Assembly (NCBI GenBank): GCA_031411835.1
Contig: JANOBV010000170.1
Coordinates: 1-10,405, forward strand
Length of the DNA: 10,405 nucleotides
Direction: 5' to 3'
Source of the DNA: JADKIH01 sp031411835
GTDB lineage: Bacteria > Bacteroidota > Bacteroidia > AKYH767-A > 2013-40CM-41-45
Made by a program: the position numbers and the translations under genes. How positions within the stretch are numbered: the first letter of the stretch is position 1; the number at the start of each line of letters is the position of its first letter. Under the pieces are notes generated by a model. It ran no database searches. It saw nothing but the letters and a program-made list of their open reading frames with translations, and was not told the DNA's origin. This document shows positions 5,540 to 10,405 of the stretch, piece by piece.

Positions 5540-6879
5540 TAATTTAGTCCTGTGAATGCTAAACGTTGTCCTTTGACTGATTCGTCGAAGTTGTTATTGT
5601 CAAATACTAAATTCCCATTCACAAATGTTTTTTCAATCGATGAACGGAATGTGTAATTTTCAAACGGACTCCATTTGCATTTGTAAAGTATGTTTGACTC
5701 TGTCACTTGGAATCCTTTATTCGGATTGAGGAGAACAAGATCAGCATAATATCCTTCACGAATATATCCGCGATCCGGAATGCCAAAACATTCTGACAGT
5801 GCATGAGCTGTTTTCTCTGCAATTTTTTCAATAGATATTTTTCCGTCGTGATAATGTTCCATCAATGACAACAATGCATGTTGAACTAATGGTCCACCGG
5901 AGGGCGCATTAAAATATGTTTTCGATTTTTCTTCAAGAGTATGAGGTGCGTGGTCTGTTGCAATGACATCGATTTTATTCTCCAGTACTCCTTTTAGAAT
6001 AGCTGCCTTATCTGCAGCTGTTTTTATAGCAGGATTCCATTTGATTTTAGTCCCTAATTTTTCATAATCAGATTCATCGAAGAATAAATGATGAACACAT
6101 GCTTCCGCAGTAATTCTTTTTTTGCCAAGTGGAATTGTATTGTCGAATAACTCTAATTCTTTTGCTGTGCTTATATGCAGAATATGTAAACGACTTCCTT
6201 TTGATTTTGCAAGTGATGCAGCATACGATGATGAAAGATAACAAGCTTCAACACTTCTGATCTGTGGATGCATCCACATCGGTACATTTTCTCTGTATTG
6301 GTTGCGAGCTTTCTCCATATTGTGCAGAATTGTTTTTTCGTCCTCACAATGAGTGGCGATCAATAATTCTGAGTTTCCGAAAATTCTTTCAAGCACTGAT
6401 GGTTGATCGACAAGCATATTTCCTGTTGAAGAGCCCATGAAGATCTTTATTCCGCAAACAGTTTTTTTATTCGTTCGCATGACTTCATCATAATTGTCAT
6501 TCGACACACCCATGAAAAATGAGTAATTCGCCAATGACTTCGTTGAAGCCAAATCGTATTTGTCTTGAAGTAATGCTTGAGTAAGTGTATTCGGAACAGT
6601 ATTAGGCATTTCCATAAAGGAAGTAATTCCACCGGCAACAGCTGCTTTCGACTCTGTGTATATATCGCCTTTGTGAGTAAGTCCGGGTTCACGGAAATGA
6701 ACTTGATCGTCAATCATTCCCGGAAGAAGGAAATTATTTTGAGCATTGATCACTTCTGCATTCGGAGATGAAATTTCTGAAGCTATTTTTTCAATGCGAC
6801 CGTTTTTCAATAACACATCTGCGGAAATAATTTTTCCTTCATTGACAATGCGGGCATTTTTTATGATGTAGCTTTTCAC
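5539..6879 (-). CDS. pyrC: Dihydroorotase (type I, Bacteroidota variant)
   Basis: This amidohydrolase interconverts carbamoyl-aspartate and dihydroorotate in pyrimidine synthesis; 446 residues is typical of this branch. Seen: MIDDQVHFREPG (residues 55-66) in place of the usual HxH metal motif, with Gln59 for the first His and His61 kept; MPNT (91-94) for substrate; GIKIFMGSSTG with Lys145 as the probable carboxylated bridging lysine; ATHCEDE (His177); LHILHIS (His235); VHHLFF (263 region); and ATDHAPH with catalytic Asp309. The full set argues for an active enzyme rather than a non-catalytic PyrC-like partner, in which most ligands are lost. The start is GTG, overlapping the upstream glycosyltransferase stop by 4 nt (GTGA). 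No ATG lies near the N terminus to compete. Clustering with envelope genes instead of other pyr genes is, as I recall, common in this phylum. Confidence 0.95.
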   Translation of the reverse strand: MKSYIIKNARIVNEGKIISADVLLKNGRIEKIASEISSPNAEVINAQNNFLLPGMIDDQVHFREPGLTHKGDIYTESKAAVAGGITSFMEMPNTVPNTLTQALLQDKYDLASTKSLANYSFFMGVSNDNYDEVMRTNKKTVCGIKIFMGSSTGNMLVDQPSVLERIFGNSELLIATHCEDEKTILHNMEKARNQYRENVPMWMHPQIRSVEACYLSSSYAASLAKSKGSRLHILHISTAKELELFDNTIPLGKKRITAEACVHHLFFDESDYEKLGTKIKWNPAIKTAADKAAILKGVLENKIDVIATDHAPHTLEEKSKTYFNAPSGGPLVQHALLSLMEHYHDGKISIEKIAEKTAHALSECFGIPDRGYIREGYYADLVLLNPNKGFQVTESNILYKCKWSPFENYTFRSSIEKTFVNGNLVFDNNNFDESVKGQRLAFTGLN

Positions 6880-7619
6880 TGCTTATTCCATTTTGGATAT
6901 TTTCTAAAAAGACTTTGCCATTTCATTTGCATCACTCCTAAGATTGCTTCTTTGAAAATTCCTTTACTCATCTTGCTTGTTCCTTCAGTGCGATCAGTAA
7001 ATACAATTGGCACTTCAATTAATTTGAATCCGCATTTGATCGCTGTAAATTTCATTTCGATTTGAAAAGCGTAGCCAATAAAACGAATCATGTCTAATGG
7101 AATTGTCTCTAAAACTTTTCTCTGGTAACAAACAAATCCTGCCGTAGTATCTTTCACCCGAATTCCTGTAATAATGCGAACATAAACAGATGCATAGTAA
7201 GACATCACCACGCGACCTAAAGGCCAGTTCACGACATTCGCGCCGCGTATATATCGTGAGCCGACAGATAAATTTCCACCCTCTTCAGTACATGCTTTGT
7301 ATAAACGTAAAAGGTCTTTCGGGTTGTGTGAAAAGTCACAGTCCATTTCAAAGATGTAATCGTACTTCCGTTCGATCGCCCATTTGAACCCATGGATATA
7401 TGCTGTGCCTAAACCCAGCTTTCCTTTGCGTTCTTCAATAAATAATTTGCCGTTGAATTCCGGAATTAAATTCTTGACAATTGTTGCTGTTCCATCAGGT
7501 GAACCATCATCAATTATTAGTAAATGAAATTCTTTCTCCAGAGAAAAAACCTTCCGGATCATTTTTTCTACGTTTTCTTTTTCGTTGTACGTAGGGATTA
7601 TGACTAATGAATCGCTCAC
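6876..7619 (-). CDS. GT2 glycosyltransferase, polyprenol-monophosphate mannose synthase-like
   Basis: This family 2 GT-A enzyme resembles dolichol/polyprenol-phosphate mannosyltransferase, transferring a sugar from GDP-mannose (or a similar donor) to a lipid phosphate at the inner membrane. Seen, numbered from the GTG start: LVIIPTYNEKENV (5-17), IIDDGSPDGT (35-44), EMDCDFSHNP (91-100) with the DxD metal site as DCD, GSRYIRG, DTTAGFVCYQR, and the acceptor-loop signature DRTEGTSKMS near residue 200. With 247 residues it is the short soluble or peripheral type, lacking the C-terminal transmembrane GtrA-like domain. The open frame reaches TTG 7670, but GTG 7619 gives the normal N terminus (MSDSLVIIPTYNE). 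It is first in the operon; its TGA overlaps the pyrC GTG by 4 nt. The family is sure; the exact donor sugar is inferred. Confidence 0.92.
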   Translation of the reverse strand: MSDSLVIIPTYNEKENVEKMIRKVFSLEKEFHLLIIDDGSPDGTATIVKNLIPEFNGKLFIEERKGKLGLGTAYIHGFKWAIERKYDYIFEMDCDFSHNPKDLLRLYKACTEEGGNLSVGSRYIRGANVVNWPLGRVVMSYYASVYVRIITGIRVKDTTAGFVCYQRKVLETIPLDMIRFIGYAFQIEMKFTAIKCGFKLIEVPIVFTDRTEGTSKMSKGIFKEAILGVMQMKWQSLFRKYPKWNKQ

Positions 7620-7636
7620 AAATATTTTATGTGAGG

Positions 7637-7670
7637 CGAAGATAATGAAAGAAATGGGAATAGGGCGCAA
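7637..7670 (-). promoter_or_regulatory. Weak promoter candidate for the GT2-pyrC-DUF4296 operon
   Basis: On the minus strand TTG (7670-7668) is followed after 23 nt by TATCTTCG (7644-7637), one mismatch from TAnnTTTG with spacing at the long end of the accepted range. Transcription would begin about 14 nt before the GTG at 7619 and inside the longer TTG-initiated frame, which favours the GTG start. Confidence 0.4.
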
Positions 7671-7812
7671 TTTTGGAGTTCATTTTCAGCTTAAATCAGA
7701 GCTTTTTTTCCCATGAATAAATCAATTTTAGACATCAGTATGTATTATTGTTTTAACTCAATATTGATCACGAATAGTCGTTTATGAAATACAGACATTT
7801 ACTTTTAATTTC

Positions 7813-7820
7813 TACATTTG
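7813..7820 (+). promoter_or_regulatory. -7 element (TACATTTG) of the RRM gene
   Basis: A perfect TAnnTTTG lies 4 nt before the ATG at 7825, the same distance as at tyrS and the epimerase, predicting a leaderless or nearly leaderless mRNA. No TTG lies 17-23 nt upstream, so the -33 half is not visible. The 205-base divergent spacer from 7620 holds nothing else I can support. Confidence 0.55.
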
Positions 7821-7824
7821 CGTC

Positions 7825-8073
7825 ATGAAATTATTCGTTAAAAACATAGAAGAATCAGTAAACGAGGTTTTGCTTGAGTCAATTTTCCGTCAATTTGGCG
7901 AAATCGTAGAAACAAAAATTGTTTACGATAAAATAACTTGGGAATCTAAAGGATTTGGTTTTGTGACTTTCAAAAAGAAAGAAGAAGCAGAAAAGGCAAT
8001 GGTGGAACTTGATGGAAAAGAACTAGTCGGTAAAAAGATAATTGTTATCGAAGCAGTAGAAAAAAGATTCTGA
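7825..8073 (+). CDS. Single-RRM RNA-binding protein
   Basis: The 82-residue protein is almost entirely one RNA recognition motif. RNP2 is LFVKNI (residues 3-8) and RNP1 is KGFGFVTF (42-49). The aromatic residues that stack on RNA are in place, and the usual beta-alpha-beta-beta-alpha-beta order follows, ending with a strand at KKIIVIEAV. There is no glycine-rich or long charged tail, unlike many cyanobacterial Rbp proteins. It probably binds single-stranded RNA in the cytoplasm and may act post-transcriptionally, as proposed for bacterial RRM proteins in Bacteroides and cyanobacteria; its targets cannot be read here. It is preceded by a -7 element 4 nt from the ATG and followed after 10 nt by an exported protein on the same strand. 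Confidence 0.93.
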   Translation: MKLFVKNIEESVNEVLLESIFRQFGEIVETKIVYDKITWESKGFGFVTFKKKEEAEKAMVELDGKELVGKKIIVIEAVEKRF

Positions 8074-8083
8074 TAAAGAAAAG

Positions 8084-8746
8084 ATGCCGGTAAAGCTCAG
8101 ATTGTTTCTATTTGCTTTTTCCATTTTGATCACCGCGCATTCTAGTAGTTCGGGACAGGTCATGGATGAGATCAAGACTAGCTTGAAAACAAAACCGAAA
8201 TTCTTTCTTAACCTTTCTTCTTTCAATACTTTTATCGATGGCGATTTCGCAAGCTTCGATGGAGTGAAAACAGGAATTACATTCGATAAGAAAGTCAGAT
8301 TTGGAGTAGGTTATTTTGCATTAGCAAATAATGGAGTAGTAACTACGATCAATGTTCGGGAGGGAAATAATTCTTTTGAAACAAATGGTCAACTAGAACT
8401 TTACTATTTCAATCTTTCTGCTGAGTATTATTTCTATCATGAATTCCCTTGGCAATTTTCTGTTGTCCCGTTTAATCTTGCTCTTGGTTCCGCGCATTAT
8501 GAGTATGTGAGTCGTGCAACTAGCAAACGAGTAAGTGGGCCATCGGAACTTATCATCGTTTATCAGCCTGACATTACGGCTCAATACAATGTGTTGAAAT
8601 GGTTTGGATTTGGAGTATCCACCGGCTATCGTTTTACATTGTATCGCTCTTTGGAACAAACAAAAGCTCTTCCCGGATTTAATTTCTCAGTCGATTTCCG
8701 GCTATCATTGGATGAATTATACTATGAATTACGGGATGCAAAATAA
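8084..8746 (+). CDS. Exported protein, probable small outer-membrane beta-barrel; function unknown
   Basis: I do not recognise this 220-residue protein as a named family. The N terminus is a signal peptide: a short basic part (PVKLR), a hydrophobic core (LFLFAFSILITA, residues 6-18) and a small-residue stretch (HSSSSGQ) where cleavage is likely. No lipobox cysteine is seen. The mature part has many alternating hydrophobic/polar strands rich in aromatic residues: VRFGVGYFAL (71-80), QLELYYFNLSAEYYFY (103-118), WQFSVVPFNLALG (123-135), FGFGVSTGYRFTLY (174-187) and FNFSVDFRLSL (199-209). This is typical of 8- to 10-strand barrels of Bacteroidota. It does not end in a C-terminal aromatic, so barrel-assembly targeting is not classical. 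It starts 10 nt after the RRM stop and probably shares its transcript. Export is likely; the barrel fold is inferred. Confidence 0.82.
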   Translation: MPVKLRLFLFAFSILITAHSSSSGQVMDEIKTSLKTKPKFFLNLSSFNTFIDGDFASFDGVKTGITFDKKVRFGVGYFALANNGVVTTINVREGNNSFETNGQLELYYFNLSAEYYFYHEFPWQFSVVPFNLALGSAHYEYVSRATSKRVSGPSELIIVYQPDITAQYNVLKWFGFGVSTGYRFTLYRSLEQTKALPGFNFSVDFRLSLDELYYELRDAK

Positions 8747-8781
8747 AATCCGGCAAGTGATTTTCGAAGGATTCAAAGCAT

Positions 8782-8789
8782 TACTTTTG
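8782..8789 (+). promoter_or_regulatory. -7 element (TACTTTTG) of ruvB
   Basis: TACTTTTG matches TAnnTTTG and lies 7 nt before the ruvB ATG, in the 50-base gap after the exported-protein gene. No TTG lies at the proper -33 distance. It suggests ruvB may have its own start site with a leader of only a few bases. Confidence 0.45.
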
Positions 8790-8796
8790 ACAACAT

Positions 8797-9822
8797 ATGA
8801 TCAACCCCAATTTAGACCCTTCCGGCGACCAATTAAGTTCTACTGAAAAGGAACTCGATAAGGTATTACGTCCTCAAGGGTTTGAGGATTTTACCGGACA
8901 AAATGCCATTCTTGATAACCTGAAGATCTTTGTTCAAGCTGCAAAACAACGTGATGAAGCATTGGATCATGTCCTATTACATGGACCTCCGGGATTAGGA
9001 AAAACTACATTGGCATATATTCTTGCGAATGAACTTGGAGTAAATATCAGAACCACTTCAGGTCCGGTGCTCGATAAACCGGGCGATCTTGCAGGGTTGC
9101 TTACCAATCTAGAACCGAACGATGTTTTATTCATTGATGAGATCCATCGATTGAGTCCTGTTGTTGAAGAATATCTTTATTCTGCAATGGAAGATTATAA
9201 GTTAGATATCATGATTGAGTCAGGTCCAAATGCTAGATCAGTACAAATAAAAATAAATCCATTTACACTTATTGGTGCAACAACTCGTTCAGGTTTGTTG
9301 ACTTCACCATTGCGTGCTCGTTTTGGAATTACAAGTCGTTTGGAATATTATGATGCAAAACTTTTGCAAAAGATCATCAATCGCTCTTCGCAACTTTTGC
9401 GAACTGAAATTATTGATGAAGCAGCATTTGAAATTGCAAGAAGAAGCAGAGGAACACCACGGATAGCAAATGCATTGTTACGAAGAGTACGTGATTTCGC
9501 TCAGATAAAAAGTAATGGCATCATTGATCTTGCAATTTCACATACAGCATTGTCTGCATTGAATGTCGATCAACATGGTCTCGATGAAATGGATAATAGA
9601 ATTTTGTCAGTCATCATAGACAAATTCAAAGGTGGTCCTGTTGGACTAACAACGATTGCAACAGCAGTTAGTGAAGAAGCAGGAACGATAGAAGAAGTGT
9701 ATGAGCCTTTTTTAATTCAGGAAGGTTATCTTAAACGCACACCGCGTGGTCGTGAGGCGACGGAACTTGCGTATAAGCATCTTGGGAAAAGCTACATACC
9801 GCAAGCGGGGGGACTATTTTGA
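8797..9822 (+). CDS. ruvB: Holliday junction branch-migration ATPase RuvB
   Basis: RuvB is the AAA+ motor that, with RuvA, drives branch migration of Holliday junctions for RuvC to resolve; 341 residues is standard. Seen in order: LRPQGFEDFTGQ (24-35), Walker A GPPGLGKTT (63-71), Walker B LFIDEIH (111-117), the DNA/RuvA-contact region with MEDYKLDIMI (131-140), sensor 1 GATTRSG (160-166), arginine finger in LRARFG (172-177), sensor 2 near RGTPRIANALLRRVRDF, and a winged-helix C-terminal domain from about residue 255 (LDEMDNRILS, GGPVGLTTIA, EPFLIQEGYLKRTPRGR). The start is chosen from the short acidic N-terminal tail usual in the phylum and from the -7 element just upstream. ruvA and ruvC are not in the window. 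The TGA stop directly precedes a heptad array. Confidence 0.98.
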   Translation: MINPNLDPSGDQLSSTEKELDKVLRPQGFEDFTGQNAILDNLKIFVQAAKQRDEALDHVLLHGPPGLGKTTLAYILANELGVNIRTTSGPVLDKPGDLAGLLTNLEPNDVLFIDEIHRLSPVVEEYLYSAMEDYKLDIMIESGPNARSVQIKINPFTLIGATTRSGLLTSPLRARFGITSRLEYYDAKLLQKIINRSSQLLRTEIIDEAAFEIARRSRGTPRIANALLRRVRDFAQIKSNGIIDLAISHTALSALNVDQHGLDEMDNRILSVIIDKFKGGPVGLTTIATAVSEEAGTIEEVYEPFLIQEGYLKRTPRGREATELAYKHLGKSYIPQAGGLF

Positions 9823-9824
9823 AA

Positions 9825-9866
9825 TGAAAGATAAAAGATGAAAGATGAAAAATGAAAGATGAAAAA
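9825..9866 (+). repeat. Six-unit heptad array TGAAAGA/TGAAAAA 3' of ruvB
   Basis: Six consecutive 7-mers read TGAAAGA, TAAAAGA, TGAAAGA, TGAAAAA, TGAAAGA and TGAAAAA. They follow the ruvB stop at 9820-9822 after two bases, and that stop itself begins a shortened unit (TGAAA). The array fills most of the 61-base gap to the convergent four-helix-bundle gene. It has no spacers and is not a CRISPR. Confidence 0.8.
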
Positions 9867-9883
9867 TGAAATGGTGGTTCCGC

Positions 9884-10279
9884 TTAAAGCTTCGAATGTG
9901 TTTTTTTAGCTTCGTTTTCTTTCCTTAAATTTTCTTTTGCTGTTTTGATGCTTTTTGAAAGGAGATAAATGATTCCGTTTATTAAAGACATTAAATAATC
10001 GAATTCTGCTAGGCTTATATAATTGGTTTGTTTCAATATGTTTATCCAATATCGGCTCTCATTTGCTTCTTTTAAACTAATTGATAATTTATGAATAAAA
10101 TCTAATTTGCTTTGAGCATATTCTGATTCAGAGACATTTGCCCCTATTGATGTGCCTGATTTGAGTAATTGTTTTGTAATAACATACTCTTGTTTTTCTT
10201 TGGCAACTTGGGAAGTACATTTGACAATTGCTATTGCAAATTCAGCGCTCTTGTCTAGAATTATATTTGCACCTTTCAT
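9884..10279 (-). CDS. S23-type four-helix-bundle protein
   Basis: The 131-residue protein belongs to the four-helix-bundle family first described as proteins encoded in 23S rRNA intervening sequences. Typical segments are seen: QLLKSGTSIGANVSES (residues 37-52) at the helix 2 region, LDFIHKLSISLKEANESRYWINIL (59-82, helix 3), and LMSLINGIIYLLSKSIKT (96-113, helix 4). The tail is rich in Lys and Glu. Members form pentamers or similar oligomers and may bind nucleic acid; one branch, Avd, assists diversity-generating retroelements. No reverse transcriptase, variable repeat or rRNA is near, so this is an orphan copy of unknown role. The ATG at 10279 has no clear -7 element (TACTTTTA at 10301-10294 is one mismatch off). 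Oppositely oriented heptad arrays lie on both sides. Confidence 0.88.
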   Translation of the reverse strand: MKGANIILDKSAEFAIAIVKCTSQVAKEKQEYVITKQLLKSGTSIGANVSESEYAQSKLDFIHKLSISLKEANESRYWINILKQTNYISLAEFDYLMSLINGIIYLLSKSIKTAKENLRKENEAKKTHSKL

Positions 10280-10376
10280 TGAATTATTTTCAATAAAAGT
10301 ATAAATAAGCTTGTATTCTAAGTTCGAAAAATTTAAATTTTGTCTTTAAAAATCCTTATTATATTATAAAATTTCA

Positions 10377-10405
10377 TTTTTCATTTTTCATTTTTCATTT
10401 TTCAT
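10377..10405 (-). repeat. TGAAAAA heptad array running off the right edge
   Basis: Four perfect TTTTTCA units (TGAAAAA on the minus strand) occupy 10377-10404, and the pattern continues to the last base. By analogy with the arrays at other 3' ends here, it may mark the end of a minus-strand gene lying beyond the window. Bases 10280-10376 are AT-rich and hold no gene I can support. Confidence 0.75.

Noticed and set aside
7620..7670. Longer N terminus of the glycosyltransferase from a TTG codon
   Set aside because: The GTG at 7619 gives the family's usual N terminus and the best -7 candidate lies inside the extension.
8604..8846. An 80-codon plus-strand frame overlapping the exported-protein and ruvB genes
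   Set aside because: It is out of frame with two well-supported genes and has no recognisable features of its own.
9825..9866. CRISPR-like array
   Set aside because: The units are 7 bp with no spacers and there are no cas genes nearby.
10262..10269. TATATTTG as a plus-strand -7 promoter element
   Set aside because: It lies inside the start of the minus-strand four-helix-bundle gene, has no TTG at 17-23 nt upstream and no plus-strand gene follows.
9884..10279. Diversity-generating retroelement (Avd) or rRNA intervening sequence
   Set aside because: No reverse transcriptase, template/variable repeat pair or rRNA sequence is seen in the window; only the shared protein fold suggests it.

Overview
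The window reads as a chromosomal stretch of a Bacteroidota bacterium, probably an environmental member. Four things support this. Promoters are of the TTG-N19-TAnnTTTG type (-33/-7) used by the phylum's primary sigma factor, and Shine-Dalgarno sequences are essentially absent. A DUF4296 lipoprotein follows a dihydroorotase with the IDDQVHFREPG signature. An orphan S23-type four-helix-bundle protein is present. Base composition is AT-rich (a little under 40% GC by eye). Most of the content is housekeeping. I see no complete mobile element, CRISPR array, tRNA or rRNA, and no gene-free stretch longer than about 240 bases.

Layout, left to right. (1) 2-2412, plus strand: the 3' two thirds of nadB (L-aspartate oxidase), a stop/start-overlapping LuxE-like acyl-protein synthetase, then a small two-helix membrane protein. 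(2) 2541-3827, minus strand: tyrS, convergent with the previous block. Its HIGH signature reads GVGN. (3) 4065-5063, plus strand: an extended-SDR NAD-dependent epimerase/reductase, divergent from tyrS across a 237-base region with two good promoters and a 21-bp inverted repeat. (4) 5195-7619, minus strand: a tightly overlapping operon of a polyprenol-phosphate mannosyltransferase-like GT2 enzyme, dihydroorotase (pyrC) and a DUF4296 lipoprotein. (5) 7825-9822, plus strand: a single-RRM RNA-binding protein, an exported probable beta-barrel protein of unknown function, and ruvB. (6) 9884-10279, minus strand: an orphan S23-like four-helix-bundle protein, followed by AT-rich sequence to the window end.

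Functions represented are NAD synthesis (nadB), translation (tyrS), pyrimidine synthesis (pyrC), envelope or lipid-linked glycosylation (GT2), an envelope lipoprotein, RNA binding and Holliday-junction branch migration (ruvB). The GT2-pyrC-DUF4296 operon is joined by 4-nt and 1-nt overlaps, so these genes are probably co-translated.

The least ordinary content lies between and at the edges of the genes. Heptanucleotide arrays (TGAAAAA/TGAAAGA type, plus an AGTGAAT variant) sit at gene 3' ends. In three cases the stop codon is part of, or directly adjoins, the array. A second family of degenerate AAGGTTTA-like octads occurs in two intergenic regions. At three genes the -7 element ends exactly 4 nt before the start codon, which predicts leaderless or nearly leaderless mRNAs. 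At protein level the notable points are the altered ATP-binding signature in TyrRS, the Gln in place of the first metal-ligand His in dihydroorotase, and a minimal LuxE-like adenylating enzyme that ends at the hinge with a cysteine six residues from its C terminus.
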